Source: Chloroflexota bacterium (lineage in GTDB: Bacteria; Chloroflexota; Anaerolineae; Aggregatilineales; Aggregatilineaceae). From it: DNA of 52,571 nt. The stretch lies in contig JAAYCM010000068.1 of the NCBI GenBank assembly GCA_012729765.1, positions 1 through 52,571 of the forward strand, read 5' to 3'. Below are positions 31,897 through 39,283 of the stretch, piece after piece. Under the pieces are notes generated by a model that worked only from the letters and a program-made list of their open reading frames with translations, ran no database searches and was not told the DNA's origin. Every line of letters starts with the position of its first letter. Positions within the stretch are counted from its first letter, which is position 1. The position numbers were made by a program, and so were the translations under genes.

Positions 31897-31910
31897 AGAA
31901 TTAATTCTAG
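31897..31910. promoter_or_regulatory. Perfect 14-bp AT-rich palindrome
   Basis: TAGAATTAATTCTA lies 25 bp upstream of the -35 of the TraB/ChaN-like gene and 37 bp past the TIR gene. It could be an operator. On the minus strand it is followed by TATTTTT, so a weak terminator for the TIR gene is the alternative. Confidence 0.4.
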
Positions 31911-31947
31911 AGGGGAAATTCCGCCGTGCGGCAGCCTGAGAGGTAAC

Positions 31948-32745
31948 TCAGCCGGGCGGGATCGGGCGGCGGGCGGCGTATTCGAGGAGCTGCGTATAGG
32001 CTGGCGGAATCTCGGCACGCCACCAGTTGATCCGCGCCTGCCACGTCGCGGGGCCGTTTTGGGCCTGGATGCAGGCCAGGGCGTGGGCGTAATACTGCGC
32101 GCGTAATGGGTTGGGGGGAGAGAGACGCATCAGGGTCTCGATCTGCCGGTCGAGATAGCGGACCGCCCAGGGGTGATCGGTCTTGTACAGCGCGCAGATC
32201 ACGCTCTGCTCGGTTTTCGCGTCGGGGGCGGGGCCGATCAGCCGGTCGATCTTCACGCGCCATGCCTCTTCCAGTCCGGCTTCAAGCAGGTCAAAGTTAG
32301 TATGGGCAGTATAGGGCGGCTCGATCCCGTCCAGATCGATCCACTGAATGCGGCGCACCGAGGTATAAAAGTCCCACGCCTCGCCCGGCAGACTCGCTGG
32401 ATCGTCGGCAACGGCTCGGTATACCACCGGCACAACCGGGATCGCGTGCTGGCGGGCGAGCGCGATCTCCTGCCGGACGTATTCAGACTGCATCGAGTTG
32501 GGCGAGACGAACAGCATCACAAGATCGGTGGTCAGCAGCCCGTCGATCAGCACCGCTTTCCAGTCTTCGCCAATTGGGATCGAGCGCTGGTCGTACCAGA
32601 GATCGATCAGCGCCCGGTCGGCATGGGGCGTCGCGCCGCAGGCGGACAGATGCGCGTGCATCGCCTCGACAAACGCCTGATTGCGGCGCGAATAGCTGAT
32701 GAAGACGCGCAAGCCCAGCGCCGACTCCGGCACTTGAAGTAACAT
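31948..32745 (-). CDS. TIR-domain protein
   Basis: A 265-residue protein. ATG 32745 is chosen because GGAG lies eight bases upstream. Residues 12-140 form a TIR domain: RVFISYSRRNQAFVEAM, then DLWYDQRSIPIGEDWKAVL, VMLFVSPNSMQSEYVRQEI and PVVPVVY. E93 (in S-x5-E) is in the place of the catalytic glutamate of NAD-cleaving TIR domains. The C-terminal 110 residues are helical (ICALYKTDHPWAVRYLDRQI) without known motif and might be a sensor or a repeat adaptor. No defence-system partner (STING, Argonaute, ThsA, CRISPR) lies beside it. Confidence 0.88.
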   Translation of the reverse strand: MLLQVPESALGLRVFISYSRRNQAFVEAMHAHLSACGATPHADRALIDLWYDQRSIPIGEDWKAVLIDGLLTTDLVMLFVSPNSMQSEYVRQEIALARQHAIPVVPVVYRAVADDPASLPGEAWDFYTSVRRIQWIDLDGIEPPYTAHTNFDLLEAGLEEAWRVKIDRLIGPAPDAKTEQSVICALYKTDHPWAVRYLDRQIETLMRLSPPNPLRAQYYAHALACIQAQNGPATWQARINWWRAEIPPAYTQLLEYAARRPIPPG

Positions 32746-32835
32746 CACGAGCACTCCGATCCCGGCAAGGATGATCCGCCCTGTATTATAGGTCCGTTTG
32801 GCTTTTGGCGTGGGCTGCGCGCCTGCCGCCGGATC

Positions 32836-32866
32836 AAAAAAGCGGTACCGGGAAACCCGATACCGC
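32836..32866 (-). terminator. Terminator of MFS copy 2
   Basis: GCGGTACCGGG (32842-32852) and CCCGATACCGC (32856-32866) form an 11-bp stem with one mismatch and an AAA loop. Leftward it is followed by TTTTTT. It lies 30 nt past the MFS stop. Confidence 0.88.
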
Positions 32867-32895
32867 CTGCTTGTGTTAGCGGCTTCAGTGAGCGA

Positions 32896-34482
32896 TCAGT
32901 CGCCGGACACCGGGGCCAGTTCCTGGGTGCTGCGGAAGTCCATCTCGCCCTCGTCCTCGCACTCCGGCTCCAGGCAGCGGATTTCCGAGGGCAGCACACT
33001 CAGCGTGAACAGCGCCGCACCGACCATCACGATCGCCGCGATGAACATCGCATCGGCCATGCCGGACGCGAAGGCGCGATTCGCCACATCGAGGAGCGCG
33101 GTCGAGGTCGGGCCGCCGACCTGGCTGGCGACCACGTGCGCGCCCTGGATGCTGCCGCTCACCACGTCATACACCTCGCCCGGAAGCTGCGTGCGGAGCG
33201 CGACCACCTGATCCAGGTAGGTGTTGTTCATGACAGTTCCCAGCACGGCCACGCCCAGCGCACCGCCGACCTCACGCGTGGTGTCGTTCATGGCCGACCC
33301 GACGCCGGCTTTCTGTGCCGGGACCGACCCCATGATCGAGTTCGTGGCAGGACTCATGGCGATCCCCAGGCCCGCCGCCGTGAGCAGCATCGTGCCGAGC
33401 AGCGTCCCGTAGGGCACATTGGCATCGGTCACCTGCGACAGAAGAAACATGCCGCTGCCCGCCAGCAGGAAGCCCAGCCCCACCGTCCATTTCGTGCCTA
33501 AGCGCTGCGCTACCCGCGCCGACAGCCCGGCGGTGATCATGACGGTGAGCGAGATGGGCAGAAACAGCCGATAGCCCGTTTCCAGCGCGCTATACCCCTG
33601 CACCGACTGGAAAAGCTGGCTGATGGCGAAGAAGACGCCCAGCATCCCGAAGAACATCAGCGTGATCGCCACGTTCGCCCCGGTAAACGAGCGGTTGCGG
33701 AACAGGTACAGCGGCAGCATGGCGTTCTTGGCGCGACTTTCCCACACGAAGAACACGATCAGCACGACCGCCGCCACCCCCAGCGTGATCATGACCTGGC
33801 TTGCGCCCCAGCCGTGCACGCCCGCCTCGATGATGCCGTAGACCAGCGCGAATAGGCCTACGATCGACAGCAGCACGCCGGGCACGTCAGGCGGCGGCGC
33901 GGCCTCGTCCCGCGATTCTTCCACGAAGAAGAACCCACCCACCAGCGCGATCGCCACGACCGGCAGGTTCACAAAGAACAGGGCGCTCCACTCAAAGTGC
34001 TCCAACAGGTAGCCGCCGAGCAGCGGGCCGATCCCCATGCCCAGGCCGAACACTGCCGACCAGATCGCGATGGCCTGGGCGCGCTCGCCCGGCTCGCGGA
34101 AACTGGCCGTCACCAGCGATAGTGTGGCCGGCATGATGATCGCGCCGCCCAGCCCAAGCAGCGCCCGCGCCGCAACCAGCATCTCGACCGAGTTCGACAG
34201 CGCCGCCATCAGCGAGAACGCTCCGAACCACAGGATGCCGAACTGCAGGATACGCTTGCGCCCGATCCGGTCCCCGATTGCGCCCATCGTCAGCAGCAGC
34301 GCCGCGAACACCAGAATATAGGCATCCACGAGCCACTGCAGCTCGCTCTGGCTCGCGCCAAGATCGGTCGAGATGGCGGGCAGCGCCACGTTGAGGATCG
34401 TATTGTCCAGGCTGATGATCAGCAGGGACAGGCAGATAAACAGCAGGGCAAGCCAGCGATTTCTCCCTCGATTGTCGTTCAT
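32896..34482 (-). CDS. DHA2-family MFS multidrug exporter, copy 2
   Basis: A 528-residue protein with 14 helices and the same landmarks as copy 1 at 18344: SLLIISLDNTILNVALPAI, GAIGDRIGRKRIL, ARALLGLGGAIIMPATLSL, and SVPAQKAGVGSAMNDTTREV. The two are clearly paralogues, differing mainly in the loops and in the acidic C-terminal tail. Proton-coupled export of amphipathic compounds is the expected role. It has its own terminator. The BBE oxidase gene lies upstream on the same strand with a 171-nt gap, which contains a hairpin at 34588-34611, so co-transcription is not certain. Confidence 0.94.
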   Translation of the reverse strand: MNDNRGRNRWLALLFICLSLLIISLDNTILNVALPAISTDLGASQSELQWLVDAYILVFAALLLTMGAIGDRIGRKRILQFGILWFGAFSLMAALSNSVEMLVAARALLGLGGAIIMPATLSLVTASFREPGERAQAIAIWSAVFGLGMGIGPLLGGYLLEHFEWSALFFVNLPVVAIALVGGFFFVEESRDEAAPPPDVPGVLLSIVGLFALVYGIIEAGVHGWGASQVMITLGVAAVVLIVFFVWESRAKNAMLPLYLFRNRSFTGANVAITLMFFGMLGVFFAISQLFQSVQGYSALETGYRLFLPISLTVMITAGLSARVAQRLGTKWTVGLGFLLAGSGMFLLSQVTDANVPYGTLLGTMLLTAAGLGIAMSPATNSIMGSVPAQKAGVGSAMNDTTREVGGALGVAVLGTVMNNTYLDQVVALRTQLPGEVYDVVSGSIQGAHVVASQVGGPTSTALLDVANRAFASGMADAMFIAAIVMVGAALFTLSVLPSEIRCLEPECEDEGEMDFRSTQELAPVSGD

Positions 34483-34587
34483 AGTACCCGTTGTCTCCTT
34501 GAGGTTTCGATGTCTGGTACCGTGCGGCCTTCACGGGATGTGAAGACCGGGCGGCATGAATTCTTCCCGATGCGCCGCGATCGGTTT

Positions 34588-34611
34588 GGGGGCGCTCATC
34601 CGAACGCCCCC
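34588..34611. other. GC-rich hairpin between the BBE oxidase and MFS genes
   Basis: GGGGGCG (34588-34594) pairs with CGCCCCC (34605-34611), loop 10 nt. There is no T tract in either direction, so its role (RNA stability or Rho-dependent end) is open. Confidence 0.4.
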
Positions 34612-34653
34612 GTGTCGATCGTGCTCCGGCACGCGGCAGCCTAAACGACTTGG

Positions 34654-36051
34654 CTAGCCTGCCGGCGGGATATTATGGTTGAGCCGGAAGAGATTGGTTG
34701 GGTCGTAGCGGGCCTTGATGGCCGCCAGCCGCTCCCAGGTTGCCGCAGGATAGGCGTCGCGCGTGCTCGTCCCGGCTTCGTTGCCAAGGAAGTTGACATA
34801 CGCGCTGGAGTCCGGCGGGTTCAGGGCGGCAGCGAACTCGTTCACCCAGGCTTCGCGTACTTGCCTTTCTTCGGGCCCGGTGTAGAACGCAACTACAGTC
34901 GCCATGATCGGCGCGTGGCGGTGGGCATACGCGGTCGCCTCGACGGGGACGCGCGCCATCGCCCCGCCCAGCACGCGCAGCTGGGCGACTCTGAACGGTG
35001 CATCGGACGTTTCGAGGTAGTGCATGATCGTCTCGGCCTCATCCTGGCCGATCGTGTTGAGGAACAGGGTACGTCCGACAGTGGTTGGGTGATACTCGCC
35101 TTCCTCGGGCGGGAACATCTCGGCGTAGGGCATGGGCCGCAGCATATCCGCAAGCGGCTCGGCCAGTGCCCGGAACGGTGCCAGCGCCCGCTGCCCGGCT
35201 TCGACATCGCCCACGTAGACCATCAGCGCCATGACGATCAGCTTGCCGTGTGCTTCGGGCGGCAGAAAGGGCATCGGCGGCGCGGTCATCACGTTGACGA
35301 TCGCGGACAGCTCCTCAGGGGCAGCTTGCGCGGCGGCCATGAAGCCGCGAACCACGTCGGCGGTCGCCGGCAAGACCAGCATCCCGCCCACGATGGTGTT
35401 TACCTCGTGCAGCCGGAACTTGAACCGGGTTGCGACGCCGAAGTTGCCGCCGCCGCCCCGGATCGCCCAGAAGAGATCGGAATGGTTCTCGGCGTCCGTA
35501 TAGAGCAGTTGGCCGTCGGCAGTTACGATCTCGGCGGCGAGCAGGTTGTCGATTGTCATGCCGTGCTTGCGCACGAGGTATCCGATTCCGCCGCCCAGCG
35601 TGATGCCGCCGATACCGACCGAGCCGGTATCGCCAAACCCGGTTGCGAGGCCGTGTGCACTCACTGCCGCGGTGTATTCGCCCGCCGTCAGGCCCGTTTC
35701 GGCCCAGGCGGTGCGCCCTTCGACGTCGATCTCGAGCGCCTTCATCAGCGAGAGGTCGAGCAGAATGCCGCCCTCGGTCGTGCCGTGTCCAAGCCCACTG
35801 TGCCCGCCGCTGCGCACCGCCAGTTCCAGCCCGGTATCGCGGGCGAGGGCGATGGCGCGCGCTACGTCGTCGGCATTCGCGACACGGATGATCACCGCCG
35901 GGTGCCGGTCGATTCCGCCGACAACGACCGTCCGTGCTTTGTCATAGCCGTGGTCGCCCGGCGCAATCACCTGCCCCTGGAAGAGCGCGCGCACCTGCGG
36001 GATCGAGAGTTCTTCGCGGCTGATGGTGGCGTTCTGGTTATCACGTGACAT
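34654..36051 (-). CDS. FAD-linked oxidase of the berberine-bridge-enzyme (BBE) type
   Basis: A 465-residue protein. ATG 36051 is preferred to the ATG at 36057 because AGGAG lies only one base before the latter. The FAD_binding_4 domain (about 45-210) contains RSGGHSGLGHG with H84, the site for 8-alpha-histidyl FAD, and GIGGITLGGGIGYL. The cysteine that forms the second flavin bond in bicovalent members is absent. The BBE C-terminal motif reads YVNFLGNE and YDPTNLFRLNHNIPP. These enzymes oxidise sugars, aldehydes, alkaloids or polyketides. No signal peptide is seen. The substrate is unknown. Confidence 0.93.
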   Translation of the reverse strand: MSRDNQNATISREELSIPQVRALFQGQVIAPGDHGYDKARTVVVGGIDRHPAVIIRVANADDVARAIALARDTGLELAVRSGGHSGLGHGTTEGGILLDLSLMKALEIDVEGRTAWAETGLTAGEYTAAVSAHGLATGFGDTGSVGIGGITLGGGIGYLVRKHGMTIDNLLAAEIVTADGQLLYTDAENHSDLFWAIRGGGGNFGVATRFKFRLHEVNTIVGGMLVLPATADVVRGFMAAAQAAPEELSAIVNVMTAPPMPFLPPEAHGKLIVMALMVYVGDVEAGQRALAPFRALAEPLADMLRPMPYAEMFPPEEGEYHPTTVGRTLFLNTIGQDEAETIMHYLETSDAPFRVAQLRVLGGAMARVPVEATAYAHRHAPIMATVVAFYTGPEERQVREAWVNEFAAALNPPDSSAYVNFLGNEAGTSTRDAYPAATWERLAAIKARYDPTNLFRLNHNIPPAG

Positions 36052-36403
36052 GACCATACTCCTGTTTAGGACTGAATCTGTCCAGGTTGTCTAGTCCGGT
36101 GTAAGTCCGTTCGGGAGTGGTGCAGATTAAGCTGGTGCGTGCCGGTTACAGCGCGGCACACAAATCGCGCGCAGATCGTGAGTGTTCACCGAGGGTGCAC
36201 ATTGCCAACTCCTTTCACCGAGGACCACGTTGTCAGCATCAATGCCAAGGCCCTCGCCTGGAATGCCCCTGAGGGGCTGTACGATGGGAAAGGCTTTGGG
36301 GCGGCACAGGGCCGCACCTCAGGTGGCACGCCGCACACGCAGGCTTTTAATAGCGCCTGTCATGGCTGCCTACCAGGTTGCCTCTAATAAATACGTTGAG
36401 GTG
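36052..36403. other. 352-nt stretch without a confident gene
   Basis: It holds the promoter region of the BBE oxidase (AGGAG at 36058-36062) and a short palindrome GTGA-GTGT-TCAC at 36178-36189. The small open frames here (such as 36139-36387 on the plus strand) lack a ribosome site and any familiar sequence, so I do not call them. Confidence 0.5.
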
Positions 36404-36667
36404 TTAGAAACGTTGCGCGGCGCGGGCGCGCGCCTTGGCGGCTTCGATTTCGCGGTTCTTGGGCGGCGCGTTCGTCTCCAGCGAGGCCAGCAGGTGGCGC
36501 GAGACAGCCGCGATCGCGTCAACTGCCGCTTCGAAGGCCGCTTCGTTGGCCTTTGACGGCTTGTTGAAGCCGCTGATCTTGCGCACGAACTGGAGCGCGG
36601 CGGCGCGAATCTCGTCGTCGTTGGCGGGTGGTTCGAAGTTGAAAAGGGGTTTGATGTTCCGGCACAT
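36404..36667 (-). CDS. DUF2277-family protein
   Basis: An 87-residue protein; ATG 36667 has GAGGAAG upstream and gives the family start MCRNIKPLFNFEPPANDDEI. The next conserved block is FVRKISGFNKPSKANEAAFE, and the end is an Ala/Arg-rich helix (EAAKARARAAQRF). The family is widespread in Chloroflexota and Actinobacteria and has no known function. It is the last of a row of small genes (RibD-like, DinB-like, VOC, DUF2277) that may be co-transcribed. Confidence 0.93.
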   Translation of the reverse strand: MCRNIKPLFNFEPPANDDEIRAAALQFVRKISGFNKPSKANEAAFEAAVDAIAAVSRHLLASLETNAPPKNREIEAAKARARAAQRF

Positions 36668-36696
36668 AGAGCTTCCTCGACTGTAGCAGCCCTGGA

Positions 36697-37080
36697 TCAA
36701 GCGAGCTGAAGCACGGCCAGGATATTCCCGGCCGGGTCCTTGAACCAGGCGATGTCCGGGCCTTGATTGCTGGCCAGCCCGCGCGCAATGCCTTTTTCAT
36801 CGGCTTCTATACCGTCGTAGCGCTGGAACTGCACGCCTCTGGCCGCCAGCGCATCGACGGCGGCGTCGATGTCATCGACCACAAAGTTCATGATCGTGAA
36901 CGTCGCCGGCTGGTGTGTGTTTTTAGGATAGGCGAATACGGTGCTGCCACCCGGTAGGTGCAGCTCTAGCCCGGCGGCTGATTCCTCGACGGTTAGGCCC
37001 AACGTGTTCGCATAGAACGCTTTGGCCCGCGCCAGATCATCGACCGAAAAGCCACTGAATGCTGAATTGGGATTGAACAT
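36697..37080 (-). CDS. VOC-superfamily (glyoxalase/bleomycin-resistance-like) protein
   Basis: A 127-residue protein, AAGGA before the ATG. The two beta-alpha-beta-beta-beta modules are visible: GFSVDDLARAKAFYANTLGL and FVVDDIDAAVDALAARGV, closing with IAWFKDPAGNILAVLQ. Members bind a metal and catalyse isomerisation or extradiol cleavage, or sequester drugs. The metal ligands cannot be confirmed by eye. It sits 20 nt after the DinB-like gene and 29 nt before the DUF2277 gene. Confidence 0.92.
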   Translation of the reverse strand: MFNPNSAFSGFSVDDLARAKAFYANTLGLTVEESAAGLELHLPGGSTVFAYPKNTHQPATFTIMNFVVDDIDAAVDALAARGVQFQRYDGIEADEKGIARGLASNQGPDIAWFKDPAGNILAVLQLA

Positions 37081-37100
37081 AGCAGTCCTTTCCGCCTGCT

Positions 37101-37646
37101 TCAGCGCCCGAACGAGCGCAGCGCGACCAGCAGCGCCTCTGTCTCGCGCGGATCACGCTGCACCAGGCCCGCTGCGAAGTCGATCGGATCGGAATCCGGG
37201 GCCGGGGAGCCTAAGCGCTGCAAATGCTGGCGAAGCTGTGCGCGGCACTGGCCGCCATAGTGGATGATATGCAGCAGGATTTCCCAGACCTTGAGCGGCG
37301 CGCGTGTGTGCAGGAATGGGGGGATGATCGCGCGCTCCAGCCCGGCGGGACTCAGCTCGTCGATGAAGTCGTGCATCTCCGCTTCCAGCGCGTTCCATTC
37401 CACCTGGATACTGGCGCGGGTCGGGAACTGCGCTTCCTGCAAAAACTCGACCTCGTCATGCCACAGGTAGTTCACCCACAGATTCTCGTTGGCGACCATG
37501 CGCACGACCTGTGTCTGGACGGACGGTGTGCCGTCGTCGGGGATGTGGATGAACTGCTGCTCGCTGAGCGCCATCACAGCGCGCCACAGGCGGTGGTTGG
37601 CCCAGTAGTGGGATCTGAACAGTCGGGTCAGGGATGCCTTATCCAA
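37101..37646 (-). CDS. DinB-like four-helix protein
   Basis: A 181-residue protein. The TTG at 37646 is taken as start because GGGAGG lies eight bases upstream. The pattern SHYWANHRLWRAVMAL, NENLWVNYLW and LLHIIHYGGQCRAQLRQHL follows the DinB/DUF664 four-helix bundle, whose members carry three metal-binding histidines. Some act as thiol (bacillithiol/mycothiol)-dependent transferases. The last histidine block is well kept (HIIHYGG). The specific function is unknown. Confidence 0.85.
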   Translation of the reverse strand: MDKASLTRLFRSHYWANHRLWRAVMALSEQQFIHIPDDGTPSVQTQVVRMVANENLWVNYLWHDEVEFLQEAQFPTRASIQVEWNALEAEMHDFIDELSPAGLERAIIPPFLHTRAPLKVWEILLHIIHYGGQCRAQLRQHLQRLGSPAPDSDPIDFAAGLVQRDPRETEALLVALRSFGR

Positions 37647-37708
37647 TGCTCGCGCCTCCCAAAGCTCTTGGGTGTTTCTCGATATTGGGCTAGGATGTGT
37701 GGCTGGAA

Positions 37709-38269
37709 TTACCCGTTTCGTCGCGGATGGTAGGTGAGAAACGCGACTCCGCTGCCGGTCATCATCGAGCCGACCAGTTGCAGGCGTTTCAGTTCGCCAC
37801 CGTCAAAGAGCCGCTTGCCGTGCCCTACGATCACAGGGTGAATCATCAGCGTCAGCTCATCGATCAGATCGGCTTGCAGCAGGGAGCGCACCAGCGTCGA
37901 GCTGCCGGCGATTCCGATATTCTTACCGGGCTGCTGCTTCAGGCGGGCAATTGTTTCGGCGGGGCTGCCTTTGATCAGCGAGACAGTATCATAGTCGCCC
38001 CAGTGCACGTCATCGAGGGTGGTCGAGACGACATACTTGGGTGTGTTGTTGATGTGGCTGGCATACGGCTCGTCGGTCGAGGTCGGCCAGTAGGGTGCCC
38101 ATTCCTGGTACGTGCGCCGGCCCAGGAGAATCGTATCTTCGGCGGCGAGATGCGCCGCCATGGCCGCGCCCATATCAGCATCGAACACATCAAACTGCCA
38201 TTGGCCCGGGGCTTCTGTCACACCATCGAGTGATATGAACAACCCTGAGATTACTTTTCTCACGTTCAT
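37709..38269 (-). CDS. RibD/dihydrofolate-reductase-like protein
   Basis: A 186-residue RibD C-terminal-domain protein: KVISGLFISLDGVTEAPG, then TILLGRRTYQEWAPYW, KYVVSTTLDD, IGIAGSSTLVRSLLQADLID and LTLMIHPVIVGHGKRLFDGG. This set is that of the widespread stand-alone YwjB/YyaP-type reductase-like proteins, NADPH-binding in fold but of unknown substrate. AGAGGG ends directly at the ATG, so the GTG at 38263 may be the real start. A perfect 10-bp inverted repeat lies 23 bp upstream. Confidence 0.92.
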   Translation of the reverse strand: MNVRKVISGLFISLDGVTEAPGQWQFDVFDADMGAAMAAHLAAEDTILLGRRTYQEWAPYWPTSTDEPYASHINNTPKYVVSTTLDDVHWGDYDTVSLIKGSPAETIARLKQQPGKNIGIAGSSTLVRSLLQADLIDELTLMIHPVIVGHGKRLFDGGELKRLQLVGSMMTGSGVAFLTYHPRRNG

Positions 38270-38291
38270 CCCTCTGATTCTGGGCGCGCAA

Positions 38292-38315
38292 TCAACACAG
38301 CATCGGCTGTGTTGA
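38292..38315. promoter_or_regulatory. Perfect 10-bp inverted repeat upstream of the RibD-like gene
   Basis: TCAACACAGC (38292-38301), ATCG, GCTGTGTTGA (38306-38315). It lies 23 bp before the ATG of the minus-strand gene, in the gap shared with the divergent ABC operon. It may be an operator, or a hairpin in the mRNA leader. The adjoining 38340-38460 is AT-rich and probably holds the promoter of the ABC genes. Confidence 0.5.
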
Positions 38316-38482
38316 GCGTTGGCCGCATCACTGGAATTGTGCGCCGCTGGGCGAAGAGATTAGAACCTATGTGCTACAGAATACAGCATTTTTTGTATAA
38401 AGTCAATGGATATGTTTTAAATTGAGTGTCATTGATGATAGTTTTTGCCAAGCGCAGGCTAAGGGCCGAAAGGGAGCGATAA

Positions 38483-39283
38483 ATGGATACACGGGATAAT
38501 GCCCGGCTCGCTACGGCGCGCAATGGGCAACCCCTGGCGCTGGAACTGATCGATCTGAGTAAGACGTTTGGCGAGACGGTCGCCGTCGATCACATCAATC
38601 TGAGCGTGCCGCGCGGATCGTTCTTCGGGCTGGTTGGGCCCAATGGCGCGGGCAAGACGACCGCGCTCTCGATGGCGGTCGGGCTGCTGCGCCCTGATAG
38701 TGGCCGCGCCCGGATTCTGGGAGTGGACGTGTGGGACGAGCCGATCCAGGCCAAGACATTGATCGGCGTTCTGCCGGATGGCATGGCGTTGCCGGAACGT
38801 CTGACCGGGCGCGAGGCGCTGATGTATCTGGGTCTGCTGCGCGGGATGGATGAGGCGACGGTGCGCCAGCGGGCCGGCGAGCTGCTGAATGTGTTGGAGC
38901 TGGACCGGAACGAGCACACCCTGGTGATCGAATATTCGGCGGGCATGCGTAAGAAGATCGGGTTGGCGATGGCCGTGCTGCACAATCCCCGGCTGTTGAT
39001 CCTGGACGAGCCGTTCGAGGCGGTCGATCCGATCTCGGCGTCCACCGTGCGTGTGATTTTGCAGCGCTATGTTGCCGCCGGCGGGACCGTGATCTTGTCC
39101 AGTCATGTGATGGCGCTGGTCGAACAGATCTGCGACCACGTAGCGATCATTGCCAGGGGGCGCATTGTAGCGGCAGGGCCGCTGGACGAGGTGCGCGGCG
39201 GGGACAGCCTGGAAGATCGCTTTGTGGAACTGGTGGGCGCGCAGATTGCGGGCGGGGAAGGGCTGTCATGGTTAGCAACCTGA
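38483..39283 (+). CDS. ABC transporter ATP-binding protein
   Basis: A 266-residue ATPase; GGGAG lies upstream of the ATG. Walker A is GPNGAGKT (about 53-60), Walker B LLILDEP, and the H-loop SSHV. The signature is YSAGMRKKI in place of the usual SGGQ, as in some export-type ATPases. The closest style is the CcmA/NatA export group. Its end overlaps the membrane-protein gene by 16 nt, so the two form one transporter. The substrate is unknown. Confidence 0.93.
   Translation: MDTRDNARLATARNGQPLALELIDLSKTFGETVAVDHINLSVPRGSFFGLVGPNGAGKTTALSMAVGLLRPDSGRARILGVDVWDEPIQAKTLIGVLPDGMALPERLTGREALMYLGLLRGMDEATVRQRAGELLNVLELDRNEHTLVIEYSAGMRKKIGLAMAVLHNPRLLILDEPFEAVDPISASTVRVILQRYVAAGGTVILSSHVMALVEQICDHVAIIARGRIVAAGPLDEVRGGDSLEDRFVELVGAQIAGGEGLSWLAT

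Noticed and set aside
36139..36387. Small plus-strand open frame in the gap after the BBE oxidase
   Set aside because: There is no ribosome site, no familiar sequence and a composition unlike the neighbours.
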